Assembly: GCA_937934135.1 (NCBI GenBank)
Contig: CALHAW010000001.1
Coordinates: 1 to 64,000 of the forward strand
Length of the DNA stretch: 64,000 nucleotides
Reading direction: 5' to 3'
DNA from: an uncultured Alphaproteobacteria bacterium
Lineage (GTDB): Bacteria; Pseudomonadota; Alphaproteobacteria; Micavibrionales; Micavibrionaceae
Of the stretch, positions 15,227 to 23,331 are shown in pieces. The translations under genes were made by a program, and so were the position numbers. Within the stretch, counting starts at the first letter, position 1; each line of letters begins with the position of its first letter. Under the pieces are notes generated by a model. That model did not search any database and was not told where the DNA came from. It worked only from the letters and a program-made list of their open reading frames with translations.

Positions 15227-15811
15227 ATGAGTAGCGATTTTGTAACAGTCTATGGTGATTTGACAGATTCTTTTGGTAGGGCAAGATTACCCCAAACAAA
15301 CGATAAGTCTAATATTTTAGATTTACGAACTTACATGCTTGATTTATTAACTGGCTTTACTCAGACGCATTTTCCTGAACAGGAAAATCTTTTTAGTTTC
15401 TCTCTATTAGGTCTTCCTGCTATAGAAAATGACAATAAACGACCTCACGTATTTATTTTTGAACCATCTGAATTAGAGTATGGAAATGGTGATACTGTAG
15501 ATTCGATAGAGTTTTTTGCTGCAGTCGGTGGTGGTTGGTCTCGTGATGAAATGACAATTGCACTTGGTTTTAATGAAGATACGCAAAAAGTAGAAATGGT
15601 ATCTTGGCAGCACCCTAAAACGCAAATATACGACATGGGTTTTGACCCTAACCAATCTTTATCTCAAAATACTTCTAATATTATTGAAAAAATTATTCAA
15701 AATGAGATGAACGATTGCTGGTGTGAACGTATGTTCTCTTGCTCTTTTCAACATATAAAAGACCATATTATTGCTAAAAGTCAAACGCAACCAGCACCAG
15801 CACCGGTGTAA
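15227..15811 (+). CDS. Orphan island protein, function unknown
   Basis: This is a 194-residue protein that I do not recognise. It is acidic and apparently soluble, with strand-rich stretches such as RPHVFIFEPSELEYG (about 68-82) and a WxRDEMTIALGF segment (about 105-115), and ends in a PAPAPV tail. No signal peptide is visible; a CWC pair occurs near 167-169. The ATG at 15227 has only weak AGGA at 15202. It lies in the tRNA-Gly island, 27 bp before a small lipoprotein gene, so the two may form a cargo operon. The AT-rich codon use differs from the flanking chromosome. Confidence 0.6.
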   Translation: MSSDFVTVYGDLTDSFGRARLPQTNDKSNILDLRTYMLDLLTGFTQTHFPEQENLFSFSLLGLPAIENDNKRPHVFIFEPSELEYGNGDTVDSIEFFAAVGGGWSRDEMTIALGFNEDTQKVEMVSWQHPKTQIYDMGFDPNQSLSQNTSNIIEKIIQNEMNDCWCERMFSCSFQHIKDHIIAKSQTQPAPAPV

Positions 15812-15838
15812 TAAATTAACAATTATTAATAAGTGAGA

Positions 15839-16186
15839 ATGAGTATGGAAACAGGTTTAAAAATAGGTTCTGCACTAGTTGGTGCTTTTATGTTGAGTGG
15901 TTGCACTTCTGATGACTACCCCAGCAAAAAAATCACAGATAAATACGCACAAAAACTGCTGATGTCTAATGATAATGACCAAGACTTAGTTCATACATAT
16001 CATGTTATGAAGAAAGGTAGTGAAGGTAAAGAATTAGGTGTTATCTTTGTTAATTCAGTTGAACATGATAAATCAACTCTTATTGACTGTATTAAATACA
16101 AAGCATTCACTAGTAACCCTAATGCTCTTTTTTATAACGTTGAGTCACAAACCCGTAAAACATGTGTTGGTCATTTAACCAAGTAA
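15839..16186 (+). CDS. Small orphan lipoprotein of the island
   Basis: A protein of about 115 residues with a signal sequence ending in lipobox LSGC, so it should be lipidated. The mature part is short, with Cys residues (LIDCIKYKAF and KTCVGHL) that could form a disulfide; no family is recognised. The start could be 15839 or the ATG at 15845; an in-frame GTG at 15833 is less likely. It follows the orphan gene by 27 bp and is the last gene before the right island end. Confidence 0.6.
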   Translation: MSMETGLKIGSALVGAFMLSGCTSDDYPSKKITDKYAQKLLMSNDNDQDLVHTYHVMKKGSEGKELGVIFVNSVEHDKSTLIDCIKYKAFTSNPNALFYNVESQTRKTCVGHLTK

Positions 16187-16248
16187 ATTAATTAAGATAT
16201 TTTATTATTGCCATCAATAAGGCGGTACAAGAATCATTTCTTCGCGTT

Positions 16249-16267
16249 ATACAAACTGTGATACAAA
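16249..16267 (+). repeat. 19-bp direct repeat, right copy
   Basis: Identical to 14666-14684, and lies about 70 bp inside the right core repeat, at nearly the same distance as the left copy. Confidence 0.7.
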
Positions 16268-16336
16268 TGGGGGTATAAAGAACCTAGCAGCCTGAAAGTG
16301 ACAGTAGTAAACGCTTTGATTTCAGAATGGAGCAGT

Positions 16337-16354
16337 TTCCCTTCACCCGCTCCA
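16337..16354 (+). repeat. attR core repeat
   Basis: Displaced copy of the tRNA-Gly 3' end, 24 bp from the stop codon of the DUF1674 gene. It marks the right end of the small island. Confidence 0.85.
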
Positions 16355-16377
16355 ATATTTCCTTACATTGCGAATGT

Positions 16378-16557
16378 TTAAAAATCAGTGCAGCGGCCGC
16401 CTTTTTCCCAGTCGCCGTATCGGGTGGGGTCTTCGCCTTCTTGACCGCCATATTCCTTATTGTCTTTATTTAACCTGTTGGCCGTGTCTTTATGGTCTTT
16501 AATGCCCTTATCACGGTGTAGGGGTTCTGTTTTTGGGGTTGGTTTTTTTGTCGTCAT
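16378..16557 (-). CDS. DUF1674 protein, succinate dehydrogenase assembly factor 4-like
   Basis: This 59-residue protein (from the ATG at 16557; a TTG at 16569 would add four residues) has the hallmark C-terminus of the DUF1674/SDHAF4 family: GGQEGEDPTRYGDWEKGGRCTDF, with the near-invariant EPTRYGDWE-like block. Family members help assemble the flavoprotein subunit of succinate dehydrogenase. The N-terminal half is lysine-rich and presumably disordered. It is transcribed towards the right end of the tRNA-Gly island and is divergent from the chorismate mutase gene 35 bp away. Confidence 0.9.
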   Translation of the reverse strand: MTTKKPTPKTEPLHRDKGIKDHKDTANRLNKDNKEYGGQEGEDPTRYGDWEKGGRCTDF

Positions 16558-16592
16558 AGGTACACTCAATCTTTATTAATAAATGGGCTGTT

Positions 16593-16877
16593 ATGCAGAT
16601 ATTAAAACCTTATCGAAAAAAAATCGACTCTCTTGATGATCAAATCGTGGATTTGTTAATTGAGCGCGAAAAAATTATTCAAGAGGTGGCTGTTTTAAAA
16701 AAGGCGGAAAATATCCCCCCTGTGTTACAAGATAGGGTCGATGAGGTGCGCGAACGTAATGTTGCGCGCGCGACATCCAAAGGAGGAAGTCCGGATTATA
16801 TGCGTGAAATTTACAAAAAAATAATACAGCTTTCTTGTGATATAGAACAAGCCGTCAAGAATGACGATAATGTCTGA
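16593..16877 (+). CDS. Chorismate mutase (AroQ type)
   Basis: This 94-residue all-helical protein begins LKPYRKKIDSLDDQIVDLLIERE, the classic AroQ start with a conserved Arg and Asp, followed by VAVLKKAE (catalytic Lys region) and a second long helix DYMREIYKKIIQLSCDIEQ. It converts chorismate to prephenate for Phe and Tyr synthesis. The related isochorismate-pyruvate lyases share this fold and cannot be excluded, but the neighbourhood is housekeeping. It overlaps the start of rsmB, so translation is coupled. Confidence 0.85.
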   Translation: MQILKPYRKKIDSLDDQIVDLLIEREKIIQEVAVLKKAENIPPVLQDRVDEVRERNVARATSKGGSPDYMREIYKKIIQLSCDIEQAVKNDDNV

Positions 16878-18171
16878 CGGTTTAGTAACGCGGCGTATCG
16901 CCTTTGATCTTCTTCATCAAATCCTTGGTCAAAACACACCAATGGATCAGGTTTTTTCAAATTATAAGGGTTTCAATAAGCTGGAGGCGCGGGATATTAA
17001 TTTTATCCGCATGCTGATCACAACATGTATGCGCCGTAAAGGTACGATGGATCAAGTGATTGAATATTGTCAAGATAAGCCCAAGCCGTTAAACCCTAAA
17101 AATATTTATTACGTTCTGTATATTGGTTTATGCCAAATTTTATATATGGATGTGCCTGATCATGCGGCGGTTGATATGACGGTGCAGTTAGCAATCAATG
17201 AAAAAATGGAAAGACAAAAAGGATTTATTAATGCGGTATTACGGCGGGTCTTGCGGGAAAAAGAGGAGGCAGATTTTGTCAATGAAGGCGACAACGTCCC
17301 TGAATGGTTGATGGAAGCGTGGGGCGCAGATTATAGTGAAGATCTGGCGGTAGAGATTGAATATGCCTCACTTAATGAAGCGGCGATGGATATCACCGTG
17401 CGCGATAGTGAGAAAAAAGAATTTTGGGAAGAAACGCTGGGCGGTAAATTATTACCGACAGGATCAATTCGTTTACCGTCCGCAGGCAGTGTAACGGAAT
17501 TGGTTGGATTTAAAGAAGGGGCGTGGTGGGTTCAAGATGCCTCAGCCGCGCTGCCTGTTAAATTGTTGGATGGTGATTTAACGGGAAAAAAAGTGATTGA
17601 TTTATGCGCCGCGCCAGGCGGTAAAACAATGCAGTTGGCAGCAGCAGGCGCGCAAGTGATTGCGGTTGACCGATCTGAAAAACGCCTTGAGCGGCTTCAT
17701 GAAAATATGAAGCGGTTGGGTTTTGAAAATAAGGTGAGTACTGTCACTGCGAATGGGGCGGAGTGGACACCAGAAGAAAAAGCGGATGCTGTTCTTTTGG
17801 ATGTCCCATGTTCTGCGACGGGAACAATCCGCCGTCATCCTGATTTAATGCATTTAAAAACGCAAAAAGATGTAGAGGGATTGGGGAATATTCAACGCCG
17901 CCTGTTGACCAATGCCGCGCAGATGTTGAAGGCGGAGGGTGTGTTAATTTATTGCACCTGTTCTTTACAAAAGGCCGAAGGGGAAGAACAAATTGAGTGG
18001 TTTTTATCACAAAACCCTGATTTCCAACGTGAGATTGTAACGCCTGATGAAGTGGGGGGGCTTGGTATGCTGATTAATGAAGCGGGTGATTTACGCGTCT
18101 TACCGCATTATTTGGCCGAGGATGGTGGCATGGATGGGTTCTTTGCCGCGCGAATGCGTAAAGTGGGCTAA
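16861..18171 (+). CDS. rsmB: 16S rRNA (cytosine-967-C5)-methyltransferase RsmB
   Basis: A 436-residue enzyme with an N-terminal NusB-like helical RNA-binding domain (about 1-130) and a C-terminal methyltransferase domain. Key motifs are the SAM-binding VIDLCAAPGGKTMQLA (about 245-260), the catalytic-region DVPCSATGTIRRHPD (about 318-332) and the second cysteine in IYCTCSLQKAEGEEQ (about 362-376). The start could also be the ATG at 16870. It overlaps the chorismate mutase gene by up to 17 bp. Being in the same strand order with rpe downstream is common in alphaproteobacteria. Confidence 0.93.
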   Translation: MTIMSDGLVTRRIAFDLLHQILGQNTPMDQVFSNYKGFNKLEARDINFIRMLITTCMRRKGTMDQVIEYCQDKPKPLNPKNIYYVLYIGLCQILYMDVPDHAAVDMTVQLAINEKMERQKGFINAVLRRVLREKEEADFVNEGDNVPEWLMEAWGADYSEDLAVEIEYASLNEAAMDITVRDSEKKEFWEETLGGKLLPTGSIRLPSAGSVTELVGFKEGAWWVQDASAALPVKLLDGDLTGKKVIDLCAAPGGKTMQLAAAGAQVIAVDRSEKRLERLHENMKRLGFENKVSTVTANGAEWTPEEKADAVLLDVPCSATGTIRRHPDLMHLKTQKDVEGLGNIQRRLLTNAAQMLKAEGVLIYCTCSLQKAEGEEQIEWFLSQNPDFQREIVTPDEVGGLGMLINEAGDLRVLPHYLAEDGGMDGFFAARMRKVG

Positions 18172-18204
18172 AATTTTTCTAAGATTATTCCTAACTATTT
18201 GCCC

Positions 18205-18213
18205 TGTGGATAA
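18205..18213 (-). promoter_or_regulatory. DnaA-box match upstream of rpe
   Basis: TGTGGATAA is the exact reverse complement of the TTATCCACA DnaA box. It lies in the 109-bp gap between rsmB and rpe. A single 9-mer can occur by chance. Confidence 0.35.
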
Positions 18214-18280
18214 AATCCATATACACTAGTATTTACAGGAAGAAATCCTGCGTCACCCAACTTTTTTACGATCAACAGTC

Positions 18281-18940
18281 ATGACCCAAAATATCAGAAT
18301 TGCACCGTCTATTCTGTCCGCCGATTTCGGACAATTAGGCAATGAAATTAAAGCCATCGACGCCGCAGGCGCTGATTATATCCATATTGATGTGATGGAT
18401 GGGCATTTTGTACCCAATATTACCTTTGGTGCGCCTGTGATGGCGCATGTTCGTAAAGACAGCAAAAAGGTTTTTGATGTGCATTTAATGATTTCTCCTT
18501 GTGATGCGTATTTAGAAGATTTTGCCAAGGCGGGCGCAGATATTATTACCATTCATGCCGAAGCGGGGCCGCACACGCATCGCTCCCTTCAAGCAATTAG
18601 GGCGTTGGGAAAAAAAGCGGGGATTGCGTTAAACCCTTCAACGCCGACAAGTATTCTTGATCATATTATTGATGATGTAGATATGATTTTGATCATGACG
18701 GTTAATCCCGGATTTGGGGGGCAGAAATTTATTCCTGCGTGCCTTGATAAAATCCGCGATGCGCGCGCGCGTATTGATGCGACAGGGCGTGATATTGATT
18801 TAGAAGTGGATGGCGGTGTGACCTTTGAAACAGCAAAGCAGTGCGTCGAAGCGGGCGCAAATGTTTTGGTGGCGGGTACATCAGTATTTAAAGACGGCGC
18901 AGAGCATTATGCCCGTAATATTGAGGCATTGAGAGGGTAA
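18281..18940 (+). CDS. rpe: Ribulose-phosphate 3-epimerase
   Basis: This 219-residue TIM-barrel enzyme interconverts ribulose 5-phosphate and xylulose 5-phosphate in the pentose phosphate pathway. Diagnostic segments are [26 protein letters not shown] with the metal-binding His and Asp, [17 protein letters not shown] and the second catalytic Asp in LEVDGGVT. Length is typical. The heparinase-like gene follows after 8 bp, so the two are likely co-transcribed. Confidence 0.95.
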   Translation: MTQNIRIAPSILSADFGQLGNEIKAIDAAGADYIHIDVMDGHFVPNITFGAPVMAHVRKDSKKVFDVHLMISPCDAYLEDFAKAGADIITIHAEAGPHTHRSLQAIRALGKKAGIALNPSTPTSILDHIIDDVDMILIMTVNPGFGGQKFIPACLDKIRDARARIDATGRDIDLEVDGGVTFETAKQCVEAGANVLVAGTSVFKDGAEHYARNIEALRG

Positions 18941-18948
18941 GCGAGAAC

Positions 18949-20562
18949 ATGACGCTTATTCATGCGATTCAACACAAAGTCAGACAGCAGGCCAGCCGCC
19001 TGACATATAATTCACCGTTATATAATTGGAGCTTAGGCGGGACGGTGCCTGATAAGCTTTTATTTAGTCCCTGTGACCTTTGGTGTGGGAATGCGGATAA
19101 TGCGCGGTGGCTTATCCATTCTGGTGCGTTTTGTTTAGACGGCGATAAGCTGGAGTTGCATGATGCGAATTGGATGCCTGATGATGTATCAGACAAATGG
19201 ATGACCCATATTCACGGATTTGATTGGATACGCGATTTACGTGCGCTGGGCGGGGATGCAGGGCGGCGTTCTTCACGTTTAATGATTGAAGATTGGATGC
19301 GGTCTTATAATGCGTGGCATGAATTTGCATGGCGGCCAGATGTAGCGGGGCGGCGTTTAGGAAACTGGCTGGCGGGTTATGATTTTTTTGGAGAGAGCGC
19401 GTCTGATGAATTTCAAGAAGCGTTCCTTGATATCACGGTAAGGCAAGCGCGCCATTTATCCCGTGCGTTACCAGGGTTATTGAGCGGTTTGCCGCTTCTC
19501 TATGCGGTGCGGGGACTTGCATATTGTGGCCTTACATTAGAGGGGCGTGAGGATTATGTTGAGCAAGCGTTACAGATTTTAGACGTGCAAATGGATAAAC
19601 AGATTTTAAGCGATGGGGGGCATATTACCCGTAACCCGCAAGAGTTAATGGAGACTATTCGTATTTTAATTGATATCCGGTCTGCCATTCGTCAAGCGGG
19701 ATACCCACCGATTGATAAAATACAGCATGCGCTGGACCGGGCGGTGCCTGCGCTTCGTTTTTTCCGTCATGGGGATGGTTGTTTTTCATTGTTTAATAAT
19801 GCACAAGAAAATAAAGATGAAGCAATTAAGAATACTGCAATGCATGCAGGATCGCGTGTGCGTGCGTTAAATTCATTACCGCATTCTGGGTATGAGCGCG
19901 TGAGCATGGGGCGGGCGCTTTTGATTGCGGATGTGGGTAAGACGCCACAATGGCCTTATGGTCATCACGCACATTCTGCGCCGCTATCCTTTGAATTTTC
20001 GTATGGGCGGGAGCGTATTTTTGTAAATTGCGGAACGCATCCAACGTCTGAAGATTGGCAATCGGCGCTGCGCTCTACGCCTGCGCATAATACGTTGATG
20101 ATTAGTGATATGGCGCCACAAAAATCAAAAAAAACCACAATCAACCGCGAAGATAAAAAAGATATTGTTTTAATTGATGCGTGCCATGATGGGTATGTAT
20201 CAGCCAATGGGATTACTCATCGTCGTCGTTTTTATGTTGCGGATAAGGGGCATGATTTTAGGGGTGAGGATAATCTGACATGCTCAACGGGGCTAACAGA
20301 TCCGCATGCGATATCAATTCGTTTTCATCTGCATCCTGATGTAAAAGTGTCGTTGATTAAAGGTGAATCTGAGGCGTTATTAAAGCTTAAAAATGGTGCG
20401 GGGTGGCGTTTTACGATTGTTGGTGGTCATTTAGAACTGGATAATAGTGTGTATCTGGGTGAGGGGACGCGTGTGCGTAAAACAAAGCAGTTAATTGTGC
20501 GTGGCATCATGAATAACGACCAATGCCAGTTTAAATGGGCCTTACAGCGCGAAACAAAATAA
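18949..20562 (+). CDS. Heparinase II/III-like protein
   Basis: This 537-residue protein has a helical alpha/alpha-toroid N-terminal half and a C-terminal beta domain of the heparinase II/III family; the stretch SAPLSFEFSYGRERIFVNCGTH (about 344-365) is the usual family signature, with HSGYERVSMGRALLIADVG just before it. Family members cleave acidic polysaccharides by beta-elimination, but many bacterial homologues next to rpe are uncharacterised. No signal peptide is evident. It lies on the edge of the polysaccharide region and converges with the RTX protease gene. Confidence 0.85.
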   Translation: MTLIHAIQHKVRQQASRLTYNSPLYNWSLGGTVPDKLLFSPCDLWCGNADNARWLIHSGAFCLDGDKLELHDANWMPDDVSDKWMTHIHGFDWIRDLRALGGDAGRRSSRLMIEDWMRSYNAWHEFAWRPDVAGRRLGNWLAGYDFFGESASDEFQEAFLDITVRQARHLSRALPGLLSGLPLLYAVRGLAYCGLTLEGREDYVEQALQILDVQMDKQILSDGGHITRNPQELMETIRILIDIRSAIRQAGYPPIDKIQHALDRAVPALRFFRHGDGCFSLFNNAQENKDEAIKNTAMHAGSRVRALNSLPHSGYERVSMGRALLIADVGKTPQWPYGHHAHSAPLSFEFSYGRERIFVNCGTHPTSEDWQSALRSTPAHNTLMISDMAPQKSKKTTINREDKKDIVLIDACHDGYVSANGITHRRRFYVADKGHDFRGEDNLTCSTGLTDPHAISIRFHLHPDVKVSLIKGESEALLKLKNGAGWRFTIVGGHLELDNSVYLGEGTRVRKTKQLIVRGIMNNDQCQFKWALQRETK

Positions 20563-20570
20563 TAATAATC

Positions 20571-23243
20571 TTAATTTAGAATAAGGGCGAAATCATTTAA
20601 TAAGGTTTCGGCGTTAATGCCTGTTACCCCTTCAAGTGTTGCAATGTTGGTTGTGAAAGAGGCCCCATTTGCGGTGCCATCACGGTCAACAGAAACGGTG
20701 GTGTCTGCACCTGATTGAGTGAGGCGTAGGAAGTCATTAATGTCAGAAGTGTTGCTATCATAACCAATTAGAACATCCGAAATATCGAGCCTATCATTAT
20801 CAGTGAGATTAAAATCTGTAATAATGTCAGAGGAGCCAGTCGGGGAAGAGAAGATGAAGGTATCATTGCCCGCGCCGCCTGTTAATGTGTTAGTGCCAGC
20901 GCCGCCATTTAAGAAATCACGTCCATTACCGCCATTAAGCGTATCATCCCCATCATCACCCAGAAGGCGATCATTACCGCCATCGCCATTTAGAATATCG
21001 TCGCCATCGCCGCCGCGTAAGAGATCAAAGCCGTTACCACCGTTTAGTTCATCCGCATCATCCTCGCCATAAAGCTTGTCATTGCCCGCGCCGCCAATGA
21101 GGGTATCATTGCCTGATCCGCCAAAGAGTGAATCGTTGTGGTTATTACCATTAAGGGTGTCGTTTCCTGATCCACCAAAAAGAAGGTCAGATTGGTCACC
21201 GCCGGCAAGATTGTCATCGCCGTCATCGCCGTAAAGGTAATCTTGGCCTGCACCACCAGTTAAGGAATCTGTGCCTGCGCCGCCCCAAAGTTTATCATTG
21301 CCGCCATCACCATTTAAAATATCATTGCCATCTTCACCATAGAGACGGTCAAGATGATCACCACCATTGAGAATGTCATTACCAACACCACCGCGAATAA
21401 CATCATTACCCGCATCACCATTTAATCTGTCATGGCCGGCATCACCGAAGAGATAATCAATGTCATCACCACCATTAAGTGTGTCGTCGCCGTCTTGGCC
21501 TAAGAGCCTATCGACCCCATCATCACCGCTGATTATATCATTGCCTGATCCACCAAAAATATAATCAGATCCTGCGCCAGAATTAATAATGTCATTTCCT
21601 GCTTCACCATCAATGCGGTCATTACCGACAAGGCCGCTGATGATAACTGTATCGTCACCGCCGCCTGTAAACAGTCTGACGCGTAGATTGTTGCTTGTCC
21701 CGTCAATTAGGATTTGATCATTATTATCCGCAGTACGTACGAAAAGCCCGTTAGGTGCGGAATTATTGAGGTTTGAAATGCTTAAAGTCTGCCCAATACG
21801 TTCAACTGTTCCGATATGCGTAGAGGAGTTATTATAACCAATATCATTACCAGTAAAATCTGCAATCTCGCTGCTTGTTGTAGAATAATTATAAAATCCA
21901 CCGCTCCATTCAAAGCGTGTAATGAATTGATCTGGTGTTGCGAAAGCTTCGAGTTCGTTTAAGGTGTAATTAACGCCGCTAAAAATAAAGTTTTCAATAT
22001 TGCGTAAGGTATCTGTAAAATTTTGAGTAAGGTGGGAAAGAGTGAGTGTTACGCTGTCTATAAAGTTAAAAGCAAAGTCTGAAATAGAATAAGTGTAGAC
22101 CGCAGTATCATTACCATTTTGTCCGTTTAGGGAATCATTACCAAGGCTTCCATAGAGTGTGTCAGTACCATTGCCGCCTAAAATAATGTTATTTGCATCA
22201 TTGCCGTAAATAGAGTCATTTCCAGAGCCGCCAATGGCGTTTTCAATCACGGTGTCATACGCGATGACAAGGTTATTGGTGAGGGAACCGGTCGAGCTAT
22301 ATTTTCCTTCAGTTAGATAAATAATTTGATTGGTTGAGTAACCTGATGCATCGAGCGTATCAATACCACCACCATCCCATATTGCGACAGGCATTTCCCC
22401 TTGGGTAAAATCAAACTGATCTATTCCTGCGGTAGAGTTGAAACCATAAGTTGTATTGGTGTTGCGTGTTGTATAATCCGCGCCATAAAGTTGTTGAATG
22501 GCAATGATATCAATTAACATGGGAGTGGCGGGGTATTGCCATTTTCCGTTACTGTCAAAATGATCAGCGCCAAAATTGTTCGCATTAAAATAAGACATCA
22601 CGGTGTATTGATGTGTGTCATTTGCCCAAAGCGCATCTGTGTTATAATTGGCACTGCCGTTATAGTTACCACCATGGCCAAGTCCTAAAGCATGTCCAAT
22701 TTCATGGATAACAGTTGTAAGGCCATATTCCCCTTTATTTTCAATTTGGTTCCAGCCGCTTACTGTTGTATCAATAAAAATATTACTAGATGTGATGGTT
22801 AGGTCTGTGACATCGCCATAGTGAACATAGCTTGTGCTGGCATAGGCGCGTCCTGAGTTATTGGTGGCAACGTCAATATCTGCATTACCCGATATTTCAG
22901 TGAAGGTTAAATTCGTTAAGTCATCCCAAAGATCGAAAGCGTCGCGGATTGCTTGTTTTTCTGCGGCGTTATAACCGTTTGCAACACTGAAAGTAATATT
23001 GGTTTTATCCCATTGGGCGATTGTGTTATCCGAGCCATAGATTAAGTAATTGGCAAAGGCGGTATCACTAATGGCCGGCGGCGCAGCAGATTGCGTATTT
23101 GTACCAGAACCAACGGTGTTATTAAAATTATTAGATTGAGGGGGATGGCCACTTGCGCAGGCGGCGCAACCACAACCGACAGTAATGCCTGTTTGCATGG
23201 ATGTGCTTGTGGACGTGCTTGTGCTATCGCCTGAATTTTGCAT
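20571..23243 (-). CDS. RTX serralysin-like metalloprotease (M10 family)
   Basis: This 890-residue protein is predicted to be secreted. A zinc-binding HEIGHALGLGH lies at about residues 181-191, and the Met-turn YTVMSYF near 211-217 confirms a metzincin protease. The C-terminal half has many calcium-binding nonapeptides (GGxGxDxxx, about 535-800), and the last 90 residues (DTFIF...DRLDISDVL...LLNDFALILN) look like a type I secretion target domain. The N-terminus has an unusual Ser-Thr repeat and CGCAAC cluster. It probably digests proteins outside the cell. No T1SS transporter lies nearby. Confidence 0.9.
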   Translation of the reverse strand: MQNSGDSTSTSTSTSMQTGITVGCGCAACASGHPPQSNNFNNTVGSGTNTQSAAPPAISDTAFANYLIYGSDNTIAQWDKTNITFSVANGYNAAEKQAIRDAFDLWDDLTNLTFTEISGNADIDVATNNSGRAYASTSYVHYGDVTDLTITSSNIFIDTTVSGWNQIENKGEYGLTTVIHEIGHALGLGHGGNYNGSANYNTDALWANDTHQYTVMSYFNANNFGADHFDSNGKWQYPATPMLIDIIAIQQLYGADYTTRNTNTTYGFNSTAGIDQFDFTQGEMPVAIWDGGGIDTLDASGYSTNQIIYLTEGKYSSTGSLTNNLVIAYDTVIENAIGGSGNDSIYGNDANNIILGGNGTDTLYGSLGNDSLNGQNGNDTAVYTYSISDFAFNFIDSVTLTLSHLTQNFTDTLRNIENFIFSGVNYTLNELEAFATPDQFITRFEWSGGFYNYSTTSSEIADFTGNDIGYNNSSTHIGTVERIGQTLSISNLNNSAPNGLFVRTADNNDQILIDGTSNNLRVRLFTGGGDDTVIISGLVGNDRIDGEAGNDIINSGAGSDYIFGGSGNDIISGDDGVDRLLGQDGDDTLNGGDDIDYLFGDAGHDRLNGDAGNDVIRGGVGNDILNGGDHLDRLYGEDGNDILNGDGGNDKLWGGAGTDSLTGGAGQDYLYGDDGDDNLAGGDQSDLLFGGSGNDTLNGNNHNDSLFGGSGNDTLIGGAGNDKLYGEDDADELNGGNGFDLLRGGDGDDILNGDGGNDRLLGDDGDDTLNGGNGRDFLNGGAGTNTLTGGAGNDTFIFSSPTGSSDIITDFNLTDNDRLDISDVLIGYDSNTSDINDFLRLTQSGADTTVSVDRDGTANGASFTTNIATLEGVTGINAETLLNDFALILN
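20850..21640 (-). repeat. RTX nonapeptide repeat block of the protease
   Basis: Coding repeats of about 27 bp encode GGxGxD units. The DNA repetition produces spurious open frames on both strands, none of which are supported. Confidence 0.85.
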
Positions 23244-23331
23244 TAATTCCCTATGAATATATAACTATAACGACTGAACCTTACTTAAAATGATACAGGG
23301 ATATTGTTACTAATTACTTAATTTTAAAGGG

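Larger units (their letters stand above)
14576..16354 (+). mobile_element. Small decayed island inserted at tRNA-Gly
   Basis: An 18-bp direct repeat of the tRNA 3' end (TTCCCTTCACCCGCTCCA at 14576-14593 and 16337-16354) bounds about 1.76 kb of AT-rich DNA. Inside are a truncated integrase next to the tRNA, two orphan genes, and matching sequences near both ends: a 19-bp direct repeat at 14666-14684 and 16249-16267, and a 12-bp inverted repeat at 14643-14654 and 16293-16304. The layout is that of an integrated element that has lost most of its integrase. Confidence 0.85.
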
